Source of the DNA: Petrocella sp. FN5
GTDB taxonomy: Bacteria; Bacillota; Clostridia; Lachnospirales; Vallitaleaceae
Assembly (NCBI RefSeq): GCF_029210395.1
Contig: NZ_JARGDP010000003.1
Span: 1-64,000, forward strand
Direction: 5' to 3'
Length of the DNA stretch: 64,000 bases
Under the pieces are notes generated by a model. That model was not told where the DNA came from, ran no database searches, and saw only the letters and a program-made list of their open reading frames with translations. Made by a program: the position numbers and the translations under genes. Every line of letters begins with the position of its first letter. The first letter of the stretch is position 1. Positions 51,773 to 60,089 of the stretch are shown here, piece by piece.

Positions 51773-52294
51773 TTAGAACTTAGGACTATACCCTGCATTG
51801 ACTTTAAGTCGAATCTCCATTGGCGGTAAATGCTCCCATCCAAAGGATAAAGGTACAAGAAGTGTCACCCAGGCTTCTGCTTCAAATCCGTTGTTACTAT
51901 CACTGGTTGCAAAAGGTGCATTATTAATCTGAATATCCAAATCATACAAGCGATATTCCAAATACCCACCTGAATATTTATTGCCACCAATCAGTCCCAG
52001 TTTATCACTTAATTTCATGAGCACTGCACCTGAATCAACTCGCTCGTCCCATCTATCCATCTCATCTAGCTGATAACCACCAGAATAGCCTTCTCTTAAA
52101 CCATTGTAGACTTCATCATAGTTTTCAGTCGCTACAGCAATAACAGAGGATTGCAGGGCATCTCTGACACCACTTGCTATGATTTGTAATCTTAAGTATT
52201 CGCTTGCAACTGTAAAGAGAAGTATCAGACATAAAATAATGACAATGGCAAAGATCGCTGCACTGCCTTGTTTATCTTTTATGATTTTTATCAC
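51773..52294 (-). CDS. TadE/TadG-like pseudopilin
   Basis: 173 residues. The N-terminus IIKDKQGSAAIFAIVIILCLILLF has the short basic leader and hydrophobic helix of TadE/TadG-type proteins, with Gly as the candidate cleavage residue before SAAIF. The rest is a soluble domain (YSGGYQLDEMDRWDERV...) as in TadE-family minor pilins. It overlaps the DUF4320-like gene upstream by 4 bases and ends just before the PadR promoter. Confidence 0.65.
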   Translation of the reverse strand: MIKIIKDKQGSAAIFAIVIILCLILLFTVASEYLRLQIIASGVRDALQSSVIAVATENYDEVYNGLREGYSGGYQLDEMDRWDERVDSGAVLMKLSDKLGLIGGNKYSGGYLEYRLYDLDIQINNAPFATSDSNNGFEAEAWVTLLVPLSFGWEHLPPMEIRLKVNAGYSPKF

Positions 52295-52683
52295 TTGTGA
52301 TATACCTCCGATCTACCTGTTGCCTTAGCGGTCAGGGTTATCGGAAAAGACCCAAATTCAAAAAAGCCAATATCTACAGGTAAAGTTAAGACAAGGCTAA
52401 ACTCTTCATTGAGATCAATACTCCCTGATGTAGACCAATTTACTGCTGGATCAATCCCTAGACTTGCCCTGAGTTCATTTTTTTTAGCCGTGGTTTCTGA
52501 ACCAATGCGCCCTTCAATCTCTGCCACTCTTGCAAGCTCATTAGCAAATGTGTTTAAATCGCTCTTTACTACAAAAACAGGATAGACCTTAACTGCCATA
52601 GCAATGACCATCATAGCTATAAGGACAACCACCACAACATCAATATACCCTTCTCCCCGTTTTGATTTTAAAATTTCTATCAT
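52291..52683 (-). CDS. DUF4320/TadE-like pseudopilin
   Basis: 130 residues beginning MIEILKSKRGEGYIDVVVVVL, a class III-type prepilin start (leader ending in Gly, Glu at +1/+2, then an Asp-containing hydrophobic helix). The pattern Gly-Glu-Gly-Tyr-Ile-Asp recurs in DUF4320 proteins of clostridial ICEs. C-terminal region NWSTSGSIDLNEEFSLVLTLP is beta-rich. Likely a minor pilin of the Tad-like apparatus, upstream of the TadE-like gene. Confidence 0.7.
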   Translation of the reverse strand: MIEILKSKRGEGYIDVVVVVLIAMMVIAMAVKVYPVFVVKSDLNTFANELARVAEIEGRIGSETTAKKNELRASLGIDPAVNWSTSGSIDLNEEFSLVLTLPVDIGFFEFGSFPITLTAKATGRSEVYHK

Positions 52684-52698
52684 CTACATCACCTCTTT

Positions 52699-53571
52699 CT
52701 AAAATAGTTTCCCAAGGGTTTCAATAATCTCAACAAACATAACCGATAGATACATCATCAAAAAGCAAAAGAGCATGGCAAATGAATATTTTCTTATCTT
52801 TGCCGGCCTTTTCATGGCGATTGTCTTTAATCGCTGTAGCTCTAGCTGTTTCAAATCATGGGATAGCATTTGAAAATAAACAACGCCATCATCCCCTCTA
52901 AGTACACCAATAAGCCCACGAATCATTTCAGACAGCGATGGGCTGTTGAGCCTTGCTTCCATTCTTGTAAGGGCTGATTCATAGCTGCCTGATTTCATAT
53001 CTGCCACGGTAATCTCTAGCTCATTTTTAAAACTCTTGCCTGCATTTTGCTTATAGGTTTCTAGGATATTCAGCACATTTCGATTGGCTTTTAATTCCTG
53101 GGACAAGGTTGAAACAAAACGTGGCAATTCAAACTCAATATCTTCCCTTCTTTTTCTGACCGCTTCATCAGCACTTCGGATTTCTTTGAAATAAACTGCT
53201 ACTGCTAAAAACAATACGACCGGAAATACCATGGGGAAAATGAATAAAGCAGGGATTATAAAAAGTAACATCATCCCTGCCTTTAGCCAAGCTCTTGCAA
53301 CAAAGGTTTCTGGTGAGAGCTTTATATTTGCTGATTTTAAAGTCGCTGTAAGTCTTCGTCTGCTGTAATCTGTCATATGGACTACTTTAGATAATCTAAT
53401 CGCCCATTCATTGATTAACACTTCAAGATTCTTTGATTTTTTTCTTTCCCTTTTATCTATGACATGAACCGCTTTAACAGCTCGTCCTGAAGGCAATTTT
53501 AATAGGTCCTTCAAGATTAGATACACACCTAAAGAAAAGGATATCGAAAATAAAAGTAAAATTTGTACCAT
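52699..53571 (-). CDS. TadC-like inner-membrane pilus platform protein
   Basis: 290 residues with a type II secretion F-domain: RRREDIEFELPRFVSTLSQELKAN, LNILETYKQNAGKSF, and hydrophobic helices near 2-20, about 93-123 and 264-285. It pairs with the TadB-like gene 15 bases upstream; such F-domain proteins form the base on which TadA acts. The order TadB-TadC after TadA is the standard Tad order. Confidence 0.8.
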   Translation of the reverse strand: MVQILLLFSISFSLGVYLILKDLLKLPSGRAVKAVHVIDKRERKKSKNLEVLINEWAIRLSKVVHMTDYSRRRLTATLKSANIKLSPETFVARAWLKAGMMLLFIIPALFIFPMVFPVVLFLAVAVYFKEIRSADEAVRKRREDIEFELPRFVSTLSQELKANRNVLNILETYKQNAGKSFKNELEITVADMKSGSYESALTRMEARLNSPSLSEMIRGLIGVLRGDDGVVYFQMLSHDLKQLELQRLKTIAMKRPAKIRKYSFAMLFCFLMMYLSVMFVEIIETLGKLF

Positions 53572-53585
53572 CTAATCACCCCTTT

Positions 53586-54524
53586 CTACCTCTTGTATTC
53601 CACAGGCTTAGATAATTTAACTACGGCTGCCAGTGAAATAAATATGACGATACCACAGACTGCCAGCACAAATTTACCGATGCCTGTAAACATCAAGGTA
53701 TGGTACCAATCTTTGTTGAGCATATACATGAGTGGTATGTTGCCGATTAATAATATGGCCATGGTCACAAATTCTTTAATAGGTTCATATAGAAGATAAT
53801 CAAGTTCTGCTGAGACCATTCTCATATCTGATAATTTAGATACAATGGGTGTCAGGGTACTTTTAAGATTTTTATCTTCTTGGCAATCAATGAGCGCATC
53901 CACCCATTCATGAAATACGGAGCTTTCTATTTTAGGTTTTAAACTTTCCAGTGCCATTTTTGTATTGGCATTTATAAGCTTCGTCTGTGTTAAAAAAGCA
54001 TGAAACACATGCTGGACTGGTGGATTGATATAGTTGACGTTTTCTTCTATAGCCATGATAATACTCTCACTTCTTAAATAAGATGTTGTAATGATTGATA
54101 TGGCTGTTTCCAGTTCACTGTTTAGTCCTTTTTTCCATTTTGTCGCTGTAAACTGGACGTACCAAAAAGGAAGTAATGAAAAACCAATGGTTAGTACTGG
54201 TACAAGGAACATATTATTTAGTGTAATGGCCCAAAAAAAGCCGATGGTCATAAACACTAAAGATAGTATGACGATCAGCATAAATAGATTCTCTTTATTG
54301 GTCATTTTTAGTACGTGTTTGGTTTCATCAATAAGCTTTTTCAATCCTTTTTTCTTTTTCTTACTGGTTAATGCTTTAATTCTTTCATTTAATGCCTGTT
54401 CCTTTTTAGCACTCTTTCTTAAAATGTCTGTTGCCATGTCAAAGGGGGAAAGTTCAAAGGTAATAAATAGACCACTCATCATGGCAATAAATGCGATAAA
54501 CAATAAACTACTCATGGTCTCCAC
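53586..54524 (-). CDS. TadB-like inner-membrane pilus platform protein
   Basis: 312 residues with the TadB layout: one N-terminal helix (about 4-22), a basic linker (KSAKKEQALNERIKALTSKKKKKG), paired helices at about 83-118, an F-domain (AISIITTSYLRSESIIMAIEE...) and two C-terminal helices (about 245-300). The start overlaps the end of the TadA gene by 17 bases. Role: inner-membrane anchor for the TadA motor. Confidence 0.8.
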   Translation of the reverse strand: METMSSLLFIAFIAMMSGLFITFELSPFDMATDILRKSAKKEQALNERIKALTSKKKKKGLKKLIDETKHVLKMTNKENLFMLIVILSLVFMTIGFFWAITLNNMFLVPVLTIGFSLLPFWYVQFTATKWKKGLNSELETAISIITTSYLRSESIIMAIEENVNYINPPVQHVFHAFLTQTKLINANTKMALESLKPKIESSVFHEWVDALIDCQEDKNLKSTLTPIVSKLSDMRMVSAELDYLLYEPIKEFVTMAILLIGNIPLMYMLNKDWYHTLMFTGIGKFVLAVCGIVIFISLAAVVKLSKPVEYKR

Positions 54525-55851
54525 CTCCTTTAAACCCTTCTAAAAGGCTACTTGGCATACCATTTTCCAGAAGTCTTTTCTCTAAAGATAATGATATGTC
54601 ATTGATCTTTTCATATTTTCCAATGATCTTAAGTTTCCCATCTACAACAGCATTGTCTATAACATTGAATTTATATAATGTCCTGATTGCTCTTGTTCCA
54701 TCTTCTTTGATCTCACATTCGGTAATTTCCATGATATGCCTTGAGTTGTCTTCTAGCTTTTTTGAAAAAGCAACAATGGGAAAGGCTTCCGTTACCAGAT
54801 TATAAAGGGTTCTTTCATCCATATCATAGCGCTGTTTACACAGGGTTACCATTCGATAATAGGTGGCAATACAAGAGCTGGCATGAATGGTGGTTGTCAC
54901 ACCATGGCCAGTCCTTGCAGATTCCTGTGCGAAAAAAGCTTCTTCCGATTTCATCTCAGCTACACAGATATAATCTGGGTTCACTGTAAGTCCTGTTTCA
55001 AGGAGTTTTACCATGGTAATATTTTGTTTTGGATCATCGCTATGTCGTGTTACGGTGTGGATAACATTATTGATAACTTTACCTTTTTCATTTTTCTTGA
55101 CTAGATTAAATTCTCTTGTCCCGTTTTCAATAGTATAGAGTCTCTTGTTATCCGGTAGTGTAGAAAGAATCCAACTCATGAGAGTGGTTTTACCGCTAGA
55201 CGTTGCACCTGTTATACAAAGGCTTTCACCATATCGATGTGCCAATGACAGGAAGTCTAGCATTTCTTCACTTGCCGTATTCTGTCTGATAAAATCCTCT
55301 TTCACCAGTTTCTTTGGATTAACAATACGAATGGAAACCGCAACACCTATTGCGGGATCAATAACACCTTGTCCTAAAACTGTGATTCTAATACGTTCAG
55401 ATAGATGACCCACGACAATAGGCTGTGACTGGTCAAGAATCATACCGCTTTTATGAAGCAGTCTTCGGATGACATCAATGGCATGGCTTGGTGAATTAAA
55501 GGTTTCTTTTATCGGTAAAATTTCGCCATTTGAATAAGTGACCTTAATATCATTCCATCCGTTAATATTGATTTCTTCTATGTCACTACGAAAAATATAC
55601 TTGGTTAGAAATGAATACTCTGCCATTTCTGAGTATAGGGTTTCTACCAACTCATCTAGGTTCATATCTTCAACCGCTAAGGAATAGTCCATCAGATACT
55701 TGGTGATGTAGGACTTCATCTGATCTTTTTGATTTTCGCTGTCATGGGATATTAAAATTGCATATTTTCCTGATATATATTCCTGCACTTCGTGAAGGAT
55801 ATCAGAAAATTCCCGGATATTCTTTGCTGAATCTAAAAACACACCACTCAT
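54508..55851 (-). CDS. TadA/CpaF-type secretion ATPase
   Basis: 447-residue VirB11/GspE-superfamily motor. Walker A is CITGATSSGKTTLMSW (215-223), the Asp box is TIENGTREFNL, Walker B is YICVAEMKSEEAFFA and the His box is GHGVTTTIHAS. An N-terminal CpaF-like domain is present (DIEEININGWNDIKVTYSNG). It powers pilus assembly and possibly DNA transfer, since no separate VirB11 is visible. Next gene downstream is tadB-like; the TadZ-like gene is upstream with one base between. Confidence 0.88.
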   Translation of the reverse strand: MSGVFLDSAKNIREFSDILHEVQEYISGKYAILISHDSENQKDQMKSYITKYLMDYSLAVEDMNLDELVETLYSEMAEYSFLTKYIFRSDIEEININGWNDIKVTYSNGEILPIKETFNSPSHAIDVIRRLLHKSGMILDQSQPIVVGHLSERIRITVLGQGVIDPAIGVAVSIRIVNPKKLVKEDFIRQNTASEEMLDFLSLAHRYGESLCITGATSSGKTTLMSWILSTLPDNKRLYTIENGTREFNLVKKNEKGKVINNVIHTVTRHSDDPKQNITMVKLLETGLTVNPDYICVAEMKSEEAFFAQESARTGHGVTTTIHASSCIATYYRMVTLCKQRYDMDERTLYNLVTEAFPIVAFSKKLEDNSRHIMEITECEIKEDGTRAIRTLYKFNVIDNAVVDGKLKIIGKYEKINDISLSLEKRLLENGMPSSLLEGFKGGGDHE

Positions 55852-56679
55852 CTACGCATCACTCCCTTTTTTGAGAAAAGCAATTTTAAGTTTCTTTTCC
55901 TTCTTCTTTTCTTTTTTCTCATGATCATCTTCACCAAAGAACAATATATCCATAAGGCTTTGAAGTTGCTTATTATATCCCTCGCTCTTTTTATCTGTTA
56001 ATGTTTCAAAGAGCCTTGCTTCAAGTACTTGTCGCTCAAGTTCCTCACTATAATCCAGTTCATTCTGAATGCCCCCAAATCGATTACCAACAATATCTTT
56101 AGGCATTTCTGCTTTCACATTGGATAGTACCTTAATCTGATTTGACACATTGTATTTTCTCTCTCCCAATAAAGGTAACGAAGCGTCATAGAAACTAATG
56201 GCCTTTAAGTCTGGTGATATTAAACGAATGACTTGATCTGATAATTCAAGTGCACCTCTTGACAATAGATCATGGTGAAACTGACTGCTGCAATCCACAA
56301 TAATGTGATCTGCAAGATGCTTTAACAGAATGAAAAAATCAAGGATTCTCTCTTTCCCGTAATCTGCATACGTTCGAATATTTTCTCCATGAAGATAGCT
56401 TAAAACACTTAAGTTCTTAGTATTAGGGACTGGAATGCACTTTTTCAAAATACTTTCTTGAGAAATCTGAATCGAAGACAACAATGCTCCCAATGACTGA
56501 TCCTTTGTCTCTGTGAATGGAAGCACGGTATGAATAGCCGGTGCAAATGGGTCTGCCATGACCAATATGACACTTTTATTTTTTTTAATCAGTTCATTTG
56601 CAATCTTAATGCTCAAAGTGGTTTTCCCACTATTGGGATTGCCCCATATGGCAATAATTTTATTGTTCTTCATCATCAC
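55852..56679 (-). CDS. TadZ-like ParA/MinD ATPase
   Basis: 275-residue MinD/ParA-type ATPase: IIAIWGNPNSGKTTLSIKI (Walker A at 13-21), ILVMADPFAPAIH (A' motif) and HIIVDCSSQFH. It ends in a Lys/Glu-rich tail. In Tad loci this type (TadZ/CpaE) positions the apparatus at the pole. It overlaps the CpaB-like gene by 20 bases and precedes TadA by one base. The motor lysines are intact, unlike the second ParA-like protein in the module. Confidence 0.75.
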   Translation of the reverse strand: MMMKNNKIIAIWGNPNSGKTTLSIKIANELIKKNKSVILVMADPFAPAIHTVLPFTETKDQSLGALLSSIQISQESILKKCIPVPNTKNLSVLSYLHGENIRTYADYGKERILDFFILLKHLADHIIVDCSSQFHHDLLSRGALELSDQVIRLISPDLKAISFYDASLPLLGERKYNVSNQIKVLSNVKAEMPKDIVGNRFGGIQNELDYSEELERQVLEARLFETLTDKKSEGYNKQLQSLMDILFFGEDDHEKKEKKKEKKLKIAFLKKGSDA

Positions 56680-57508
56680 TTACCTCCACTTCTTCCTCAA
56701 TTTCTTGACTATTTTCTTGTGTCTCATCTTGATTTATAGCATCCGTTTCATTTTTCTCAGCTTTTGCTTCATCTTCACTTTCAGACAAAATCAACTTCTG
56801 TTCGTCCAAGAACTTATCTGCATTTTCCTTTTCACCACGATACACAAAGACTATGTGAATTTTACCCTTAGCTTCCATCTCAGCAAGAAGTTTTGCCTGC
56901 TTATCACTTACCTTTAATGTCACTGTGGCTGGCAATTCTTTGTCTTTTTCTATTGCCTCTTGATCTATTTCATATTCATCTGTGTCAAGACCTGTTCCGG
57001 CTGTCACTGCGAGTACTTCTACATATTGAAGCTCCGCAGGACTTACTGTTTCTCTCATATCTCCAAAGTCAGAAACCATGACCGTAACAATATCTCCCGG
57101 TTCTAATTTTCCAGACATGCCAGCAGCGAAGCTTTTAATACTGACAGATATAGCTCGTTCACTACCATCAAAGTCTGTTAAATACTCATAATTTGCAAGG
57201 GGTTTACTTGAAATCTTAGAATTCAAAATATAATCACCTGCGTGAAGTTCTGTTAAGGCATAATTACCAACGATGTTTTCTTCCTGACGTAAAACTGTAT
57301 CCGGCAAATTATATCCACCAATTTCAACTGTTTCTATCATTTTTGACGTTATCAGGTCACCCTTTTGAATATTCTCTGTTATTCTTGCAACCGATACTTT
57401 CTCAGAAATCACCTGATTGAATAAGGGGGTCAATCCAAAGCAAATAATAAGAGATAGCACGATACTGGCTATCCCTAGAACGGTCCTGTTTCTTAATATT
57501 TTTTTCAT
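56660..57508 (-). CDS. CpaB/RcpC-like pilus assembly protein
   Basis: 282 residues with an N-terminal transmembrane helix (VLGIASIVLSLIICFGLTPL, about 9-28), a SAF domain (ARITENIQKGDLITSKMIETVEIGG... about 41-105) and an RcpC/CpaB-like domain (ISVSIKSFAAGMSGKLEPGDIVTVM). The acidic tail (about 232-282) is a cytoplasm-free, low-complexity extension. In Tad systems RcpC sits in the envelope and shapes pilus exit; here, in a Gram-positive, it is probably a membrane/cell-wall component. Confidence 0.78.
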   Translation of the reverse strand: MKKILRNRTVLGIASIVLSLIICFGLTPLFNQVISEKVSVARITENIQKGDLITSKMIETVEIGGYNLPDTVLRQEENIVGNYALTELHAGDYILNSKISSKPLANYEYLTDFDGSERAISVSIKSFAAGMSGKLEPGDIVTVMVSDFGDMRETVSPAELQYVEVLAVTAGTGLDTDEYEIDQEAIEKDKELPATVTLKVSDKQAKLLAEMEAKGKIHIVFVYRGEKENADKFLDEQKLILSESEDEAKAEKNETDAINQDETQENSQEIEEEVEVSDDEEQ

Positions 57509-57535
57509 TGCTTGTATTCCTCCTGATCTTTTCTT

Positions 57536-57949
57536 TTATTTAATTACAAAATAGGCTATTATACAGCCTGCTCCTAGATGTGGGCCAAGTGGTATATTTT
57601 TAGTCACCTTTTTATTTCCAATCACGCTATAAGCGAAATGAATGATAAGCGCAAGCATTAGCCCCAAAACACTAGCCACATATCCAACTTGTAAGCCTAA
57701 GTAAAAGCCACAAGCACCCATGAGCTTAATATCACCACCACCTATGCTGTTTTCTTTAAGAAGTGCCATAATAAAATAAGGCAATGGAACAAGGATCAAC
57801 CCTAATACTGCTGATACGGGTTCCATATCAATCAATCCAATAAGAATAATTAGCATAGGTATATGATCCGGTATTGTTCTTGTCCTAAGATCAATCATGG
57901 AAGCATAAGTTAATAGCATGATGAAGGTTAGCATTTGAAAAACTCCCAT
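57536..57949 (-). CDS. A24-family prepilin peptidase (TadV/CpaA-like)
   Basis: 137 residues from ATG 57949, which has TGGAGGT five bases upstream; it contains about five transmembrane segments. The catalytic Asp pair is visible in DLRTRTIPDH and GGGDIKLMGAC (the GxGD motif). It cleaves Gly-terminated leaders, so the DUF6133-like, DUF4320-like and TadE-like products are expected substrates. It follows the PrgI gene, whose end overlaps its ribosome site, and precedes cpaB. Confidence 0.85.
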   Translation of the reverse strand: MGVFQMLTFIMLLTYASMIDLRTRTIPDHIPMLIILIGLIDMEPVSAVLGLILVPLPYFIMALLKENSIGGGDIKLMGACGFYLGLQVGYVASVLGLMLALIIHFAYSVIGNKKVTKNIPLGPHLGAGCIIAYFVIK

Positions 57950-57951
57950 AG

Positions 57952-58275
57952 CTACCTCCATTCATCTTGATATTTGTAAGGATAATATTTTTGTGAATTG
58001 GCAAAGCGAACCATAAAGCCCACCTGATCCACTACCGAAATATTAGTATGGTCTTTTGTCAACATCATGACACTGCCTGCAATTGCCACAAGAATGGTGA
58101 CAATGCTCACCACCATATTCTTAAAAATCAGGTAATACATAATATCAAGAATGCCAACGACTATGGTCACCATAATGGTTTTAAATAATTCTTCTTTACC
58201 GAACCCATCAAAAATCTCAACCCTTGTTTTCAATCCTTGGGGAATATACAAGGGATTCTTTTTTCTTTCTTCCAT
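57952..58275 (-). CDS. PrgI-family membrane protein (VirB3-like)
   Basis: 107 residues from ATG 58275 (GGAGGTGCGT just upstream). Starts MEERKKNPLYIPQGLKTRVEIFDGFG, then two transmembrane helices (about 33-75) and a short cytoplasmic tail KYYPYKYQDEWR. This is the PrgI/TrsC-like plan of Gram-positive conjugation systems, which link VirB4 to the membrane. Followed by the peptidase gene. Confidence 0.82.
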   Translation of the reverse strand: MEERKKNPLYIPQGLKTRVEIFDGFGKEELFKTIMVTIVVGILDIMYYLIFKNMVVSIVTILVAIAGSVMMLTKDHTNISVVDQVGFMVRFANSQKYYPYKYQDEWR

Positions 58276-58286
58276 ACGCACCTCCA

Positions 58287-58496
58287 TCACATGTAATAAC
58301 TCATGACTAAATCTTTAATCTGCCATATGCTTTCTGCTAAGATATAAAAGATTACTGTATTTTTCATTCTTTTCTTATAGCTGCTACTTTGTTCTTCATC
58401 AATTCCTATATGAATAAAGCAGTGAACGACTCTTAAAACTGCTCCTACACGAATTAAAAGGATGAAGGCATCAGCCATTTCTTTTAATAGATCCAC
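58287..58496 (-). CDS. Small conserved-type membrane protein of the T4SS
   Basis: 69 residues; one to two hydrophobic segments (ADAFILLIRVGAVLRVVHCFIHIG, about 8-31; NTVIFYILAESIWQIKDLVM, about 46-65) around a short charged loop EEQSSSYKKRMK. Located between VirB6 and PrgI genes. In related modules such a short membrane protein is always at this spot; function unknown. Confidence 0.6.
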   Translation of the reverse strand: MDLLKEMADAFILLIRVGAVLRVVHCFIHIGIDEEQSSSYKKRMKNTVIFYILAESIWQIKDLVMSYYM

Positions 58497-58511
58497 TGCC
58501 TCACCATCCTT

Positions 58512-59351
58512 CTATTTTTTAAATACCGCTTTTCCCATTTGATAGATTCGAGCAGTTGAGTAAACCCTATTCATCATGCCACCGCCATCATTTCCACTTG
58601 AAACAATCAAGAATTCCTGCAAGAACTTTGGTGTCCTTAAGGCTAATAAAAGAGCTGCTAGCCCCCAAAACACATGAGCATTGAGCATTAATGAAACGCC
58701 CAGTTTCGCTAGTACAATCTGCACCAGAACAGCTGTTGTACTTTGAAAGAACTTTTGTATATAGGTTCTAAAGACTCCATTGTCTTGATCCATTAAACCC
58801 ACACAAGCTAAAGGTAAACCTATTCTAAGAATTAGAATTTCAAGTCCTCTTGTGAGAAACTGTATATACAGCATAAAGAAGCAGATAAAAAAGATGATGG
58901 ACACAATACCCGTGAAAATGCCTGCGCTCGTAATACCGGTAATAATGGTACTGAAGTCCGTTGCCATATCATTAGAGACCGTGGTAATTAGTTCATTGCT
59001 TAAGTCTTCAACAATTTCTGCCAACCAGCCATATAGTGTTGGAAAACTAATGGCGATGGCAAGTGACTTGAAAAACCCTGTAAGGAGCATAATAGGTTCA
59101 ACCTCTGCATCACCTTCTGTCCATAAAATGTATCTCTCAAAACCTTTCTTTAAAAATTTTAAGACAATAAGAGAAACACCAAATGAAAAGAAAATATCAA
59201 ATATGCCACTTATACCACTGGTTCCAAGAAGTGTATCCATATAGTCTTCTGCATGAAGGGCAATGGGAACAAGGCCATCTAAGAGTGTATTTACATATGC
59301 CAAACAGCCAGTTAATATGGCTCCGATTAATAGCATAATGACGTATTCCAT
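58512..59351 (-). CDS. VirB6/TrbL-like membrane channel protein
   Basis: 279 residues, about six transmembrane segments, with the TrbL/VirB6-like order: helices at 4-24 and 50-66, a long loop with EGDAEVEPIMLLTGFFKSLAIAISFP, then helices around 150-180 and 205-260. VirB6 lines the inner-membrane part of the DNA channel. It sits between the DUF6133-like and small membrane genes, the usual neighbourhood. Confidence 0.8.
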   Translation of the reverse strand: MEYVIMLLIGAILTGCLAYVNTLLDGLVPIALHAEDYMDTLLGTSGISGIFDIFFSFGVSLIVLKFLKKGFERYILWTEGDAEVEPIMLLTGFFKSLAIAISFPTLYGWLAEIVEDLSNELITTVSNDMATDFSTIITGITSAGIFTGIVSIIFFICFFMLYIQFLTRGLEILILRIGLPLACVGLMDQDNGVFRTYIQKFFQSTTAVLVQIVLAKLGVSLMLNAHVFWGLAALLLALRTPKFLQEFLIVSSGNDGGGMMNRVYSTARIYQMGKAVFKK

Positions 59352-59428
59352 TAATGTGCACCTCCTTCTCTGATAAAGTTTACAGGGGCAAAAAAGCCCC
59401 TGCTACTTTCGACTTCACTTTGATGAGA

Positions 59429-59674
59429 TTAACGTACCGATACACTGCCAGTAAAATTAAACATGTCCTGGATACGTTGTCTCAAAGTAGGAAGAATCAC
59501 ATCACCGAAAAGAGCGTACAAACCCGCTAATAGCAATGCCCCGACAACAATTGAGATCAAAATTTTCACGGCCGAATCTACCATTCCTTCACCGCTATTT
59601 CCCGCAAGAACAGCTCTTCCTTTAACCATTACTTTTACCATTTCCATTTGTGCTTTGTTCATTAACTTTCTCAT
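59429..59674 (-). CDS. DUF6133-like pilin candidate
   Basis: 81 residues: a basic leader with AVLAGNSGEGMVDSAVKILISIVVGALLLAG, in which Gly-Asn-Ser-Gly-Glu-Gly precedes the hydrophobic helix (about 32-52). The short size, cleavable-looking Gly/Glu site, single helix and tail (PTLRQRIQDMFNFTG) match Flp/DUF6133 pilin-like proteins of Firmicutes conjugation modules. Two genes from the VirB2-like gene and next to VirB6. Confidence 0.7.
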   Translation of the reverse strand: MRKLMNKAQMEMVKVMVKGRAVLAGNSGEGMVDSAVKILISIVVGALLLAGLYALFGDVILPTLRQRIQDMFNFTGSVSVR

Positions 59675-59732
59675 TTCATTACCTCCATAAGTTTAAATTT
59701 GTTTTTTATTTTTAATCGGGACTTTCCCATGA

Positions 59733-60089
59733 TTAAACGTAGTAACCAATAATCAGATTAAGTGTTGCAGAAGCTAGAACTGCTCCTATAACAGAAACAA
59801 TTACCGTAACAATACGGTTGTTCCACTTTTTCTGATCGATTTCATCTGCTGCGCTTCTTCTAATAAAGAAATAAATAATCAGTAAAACACCGACAATAGG
59901 CGCTAGAACCATCAGCCATGTTGTTACATCTTGAATCAATTTTTCAGTGCCTTTGACAATTTGACTGTCCTTAACCGTATCCGCCATAACTGGAACCGTT
60001 GACATCGTCATTACGACCAGCGTTCCTAAGATCGTCTTTATAAGACTTCCTGCTTTCATTTTTAGTGGTTTAAGTTTCACCTTGTTCAC
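59733..60089 (-). CDS. VirB2/TrbC-like pilin
   Basis: 118 residues: signal peptide with cleavage near VMTMSTVPVMA|DTVKD, then two hydrophobic helices (about 49-70 and 92-116) around a short charged loop RRSAADEIDQKKWNNR, the TrbC/VirB2 pilin plan. The GTG start overlaps the end of the VirD4 gene by 20 bases. Probably the major extracellular pilin or surface channel subunit of the T4SS. Confidence 0.72.
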   Translation of the reverse strand: MNKVKLKPLKMKAGSLIKTILGTLVVMTMSTVPVMADTVKDSQIVKGTEKLIQDVTTWLMVLAPIVGVLLIIYFFIRRSAADEIDQKKWNNRIVTVIVSVIGAVLASATLNLIIGYYV

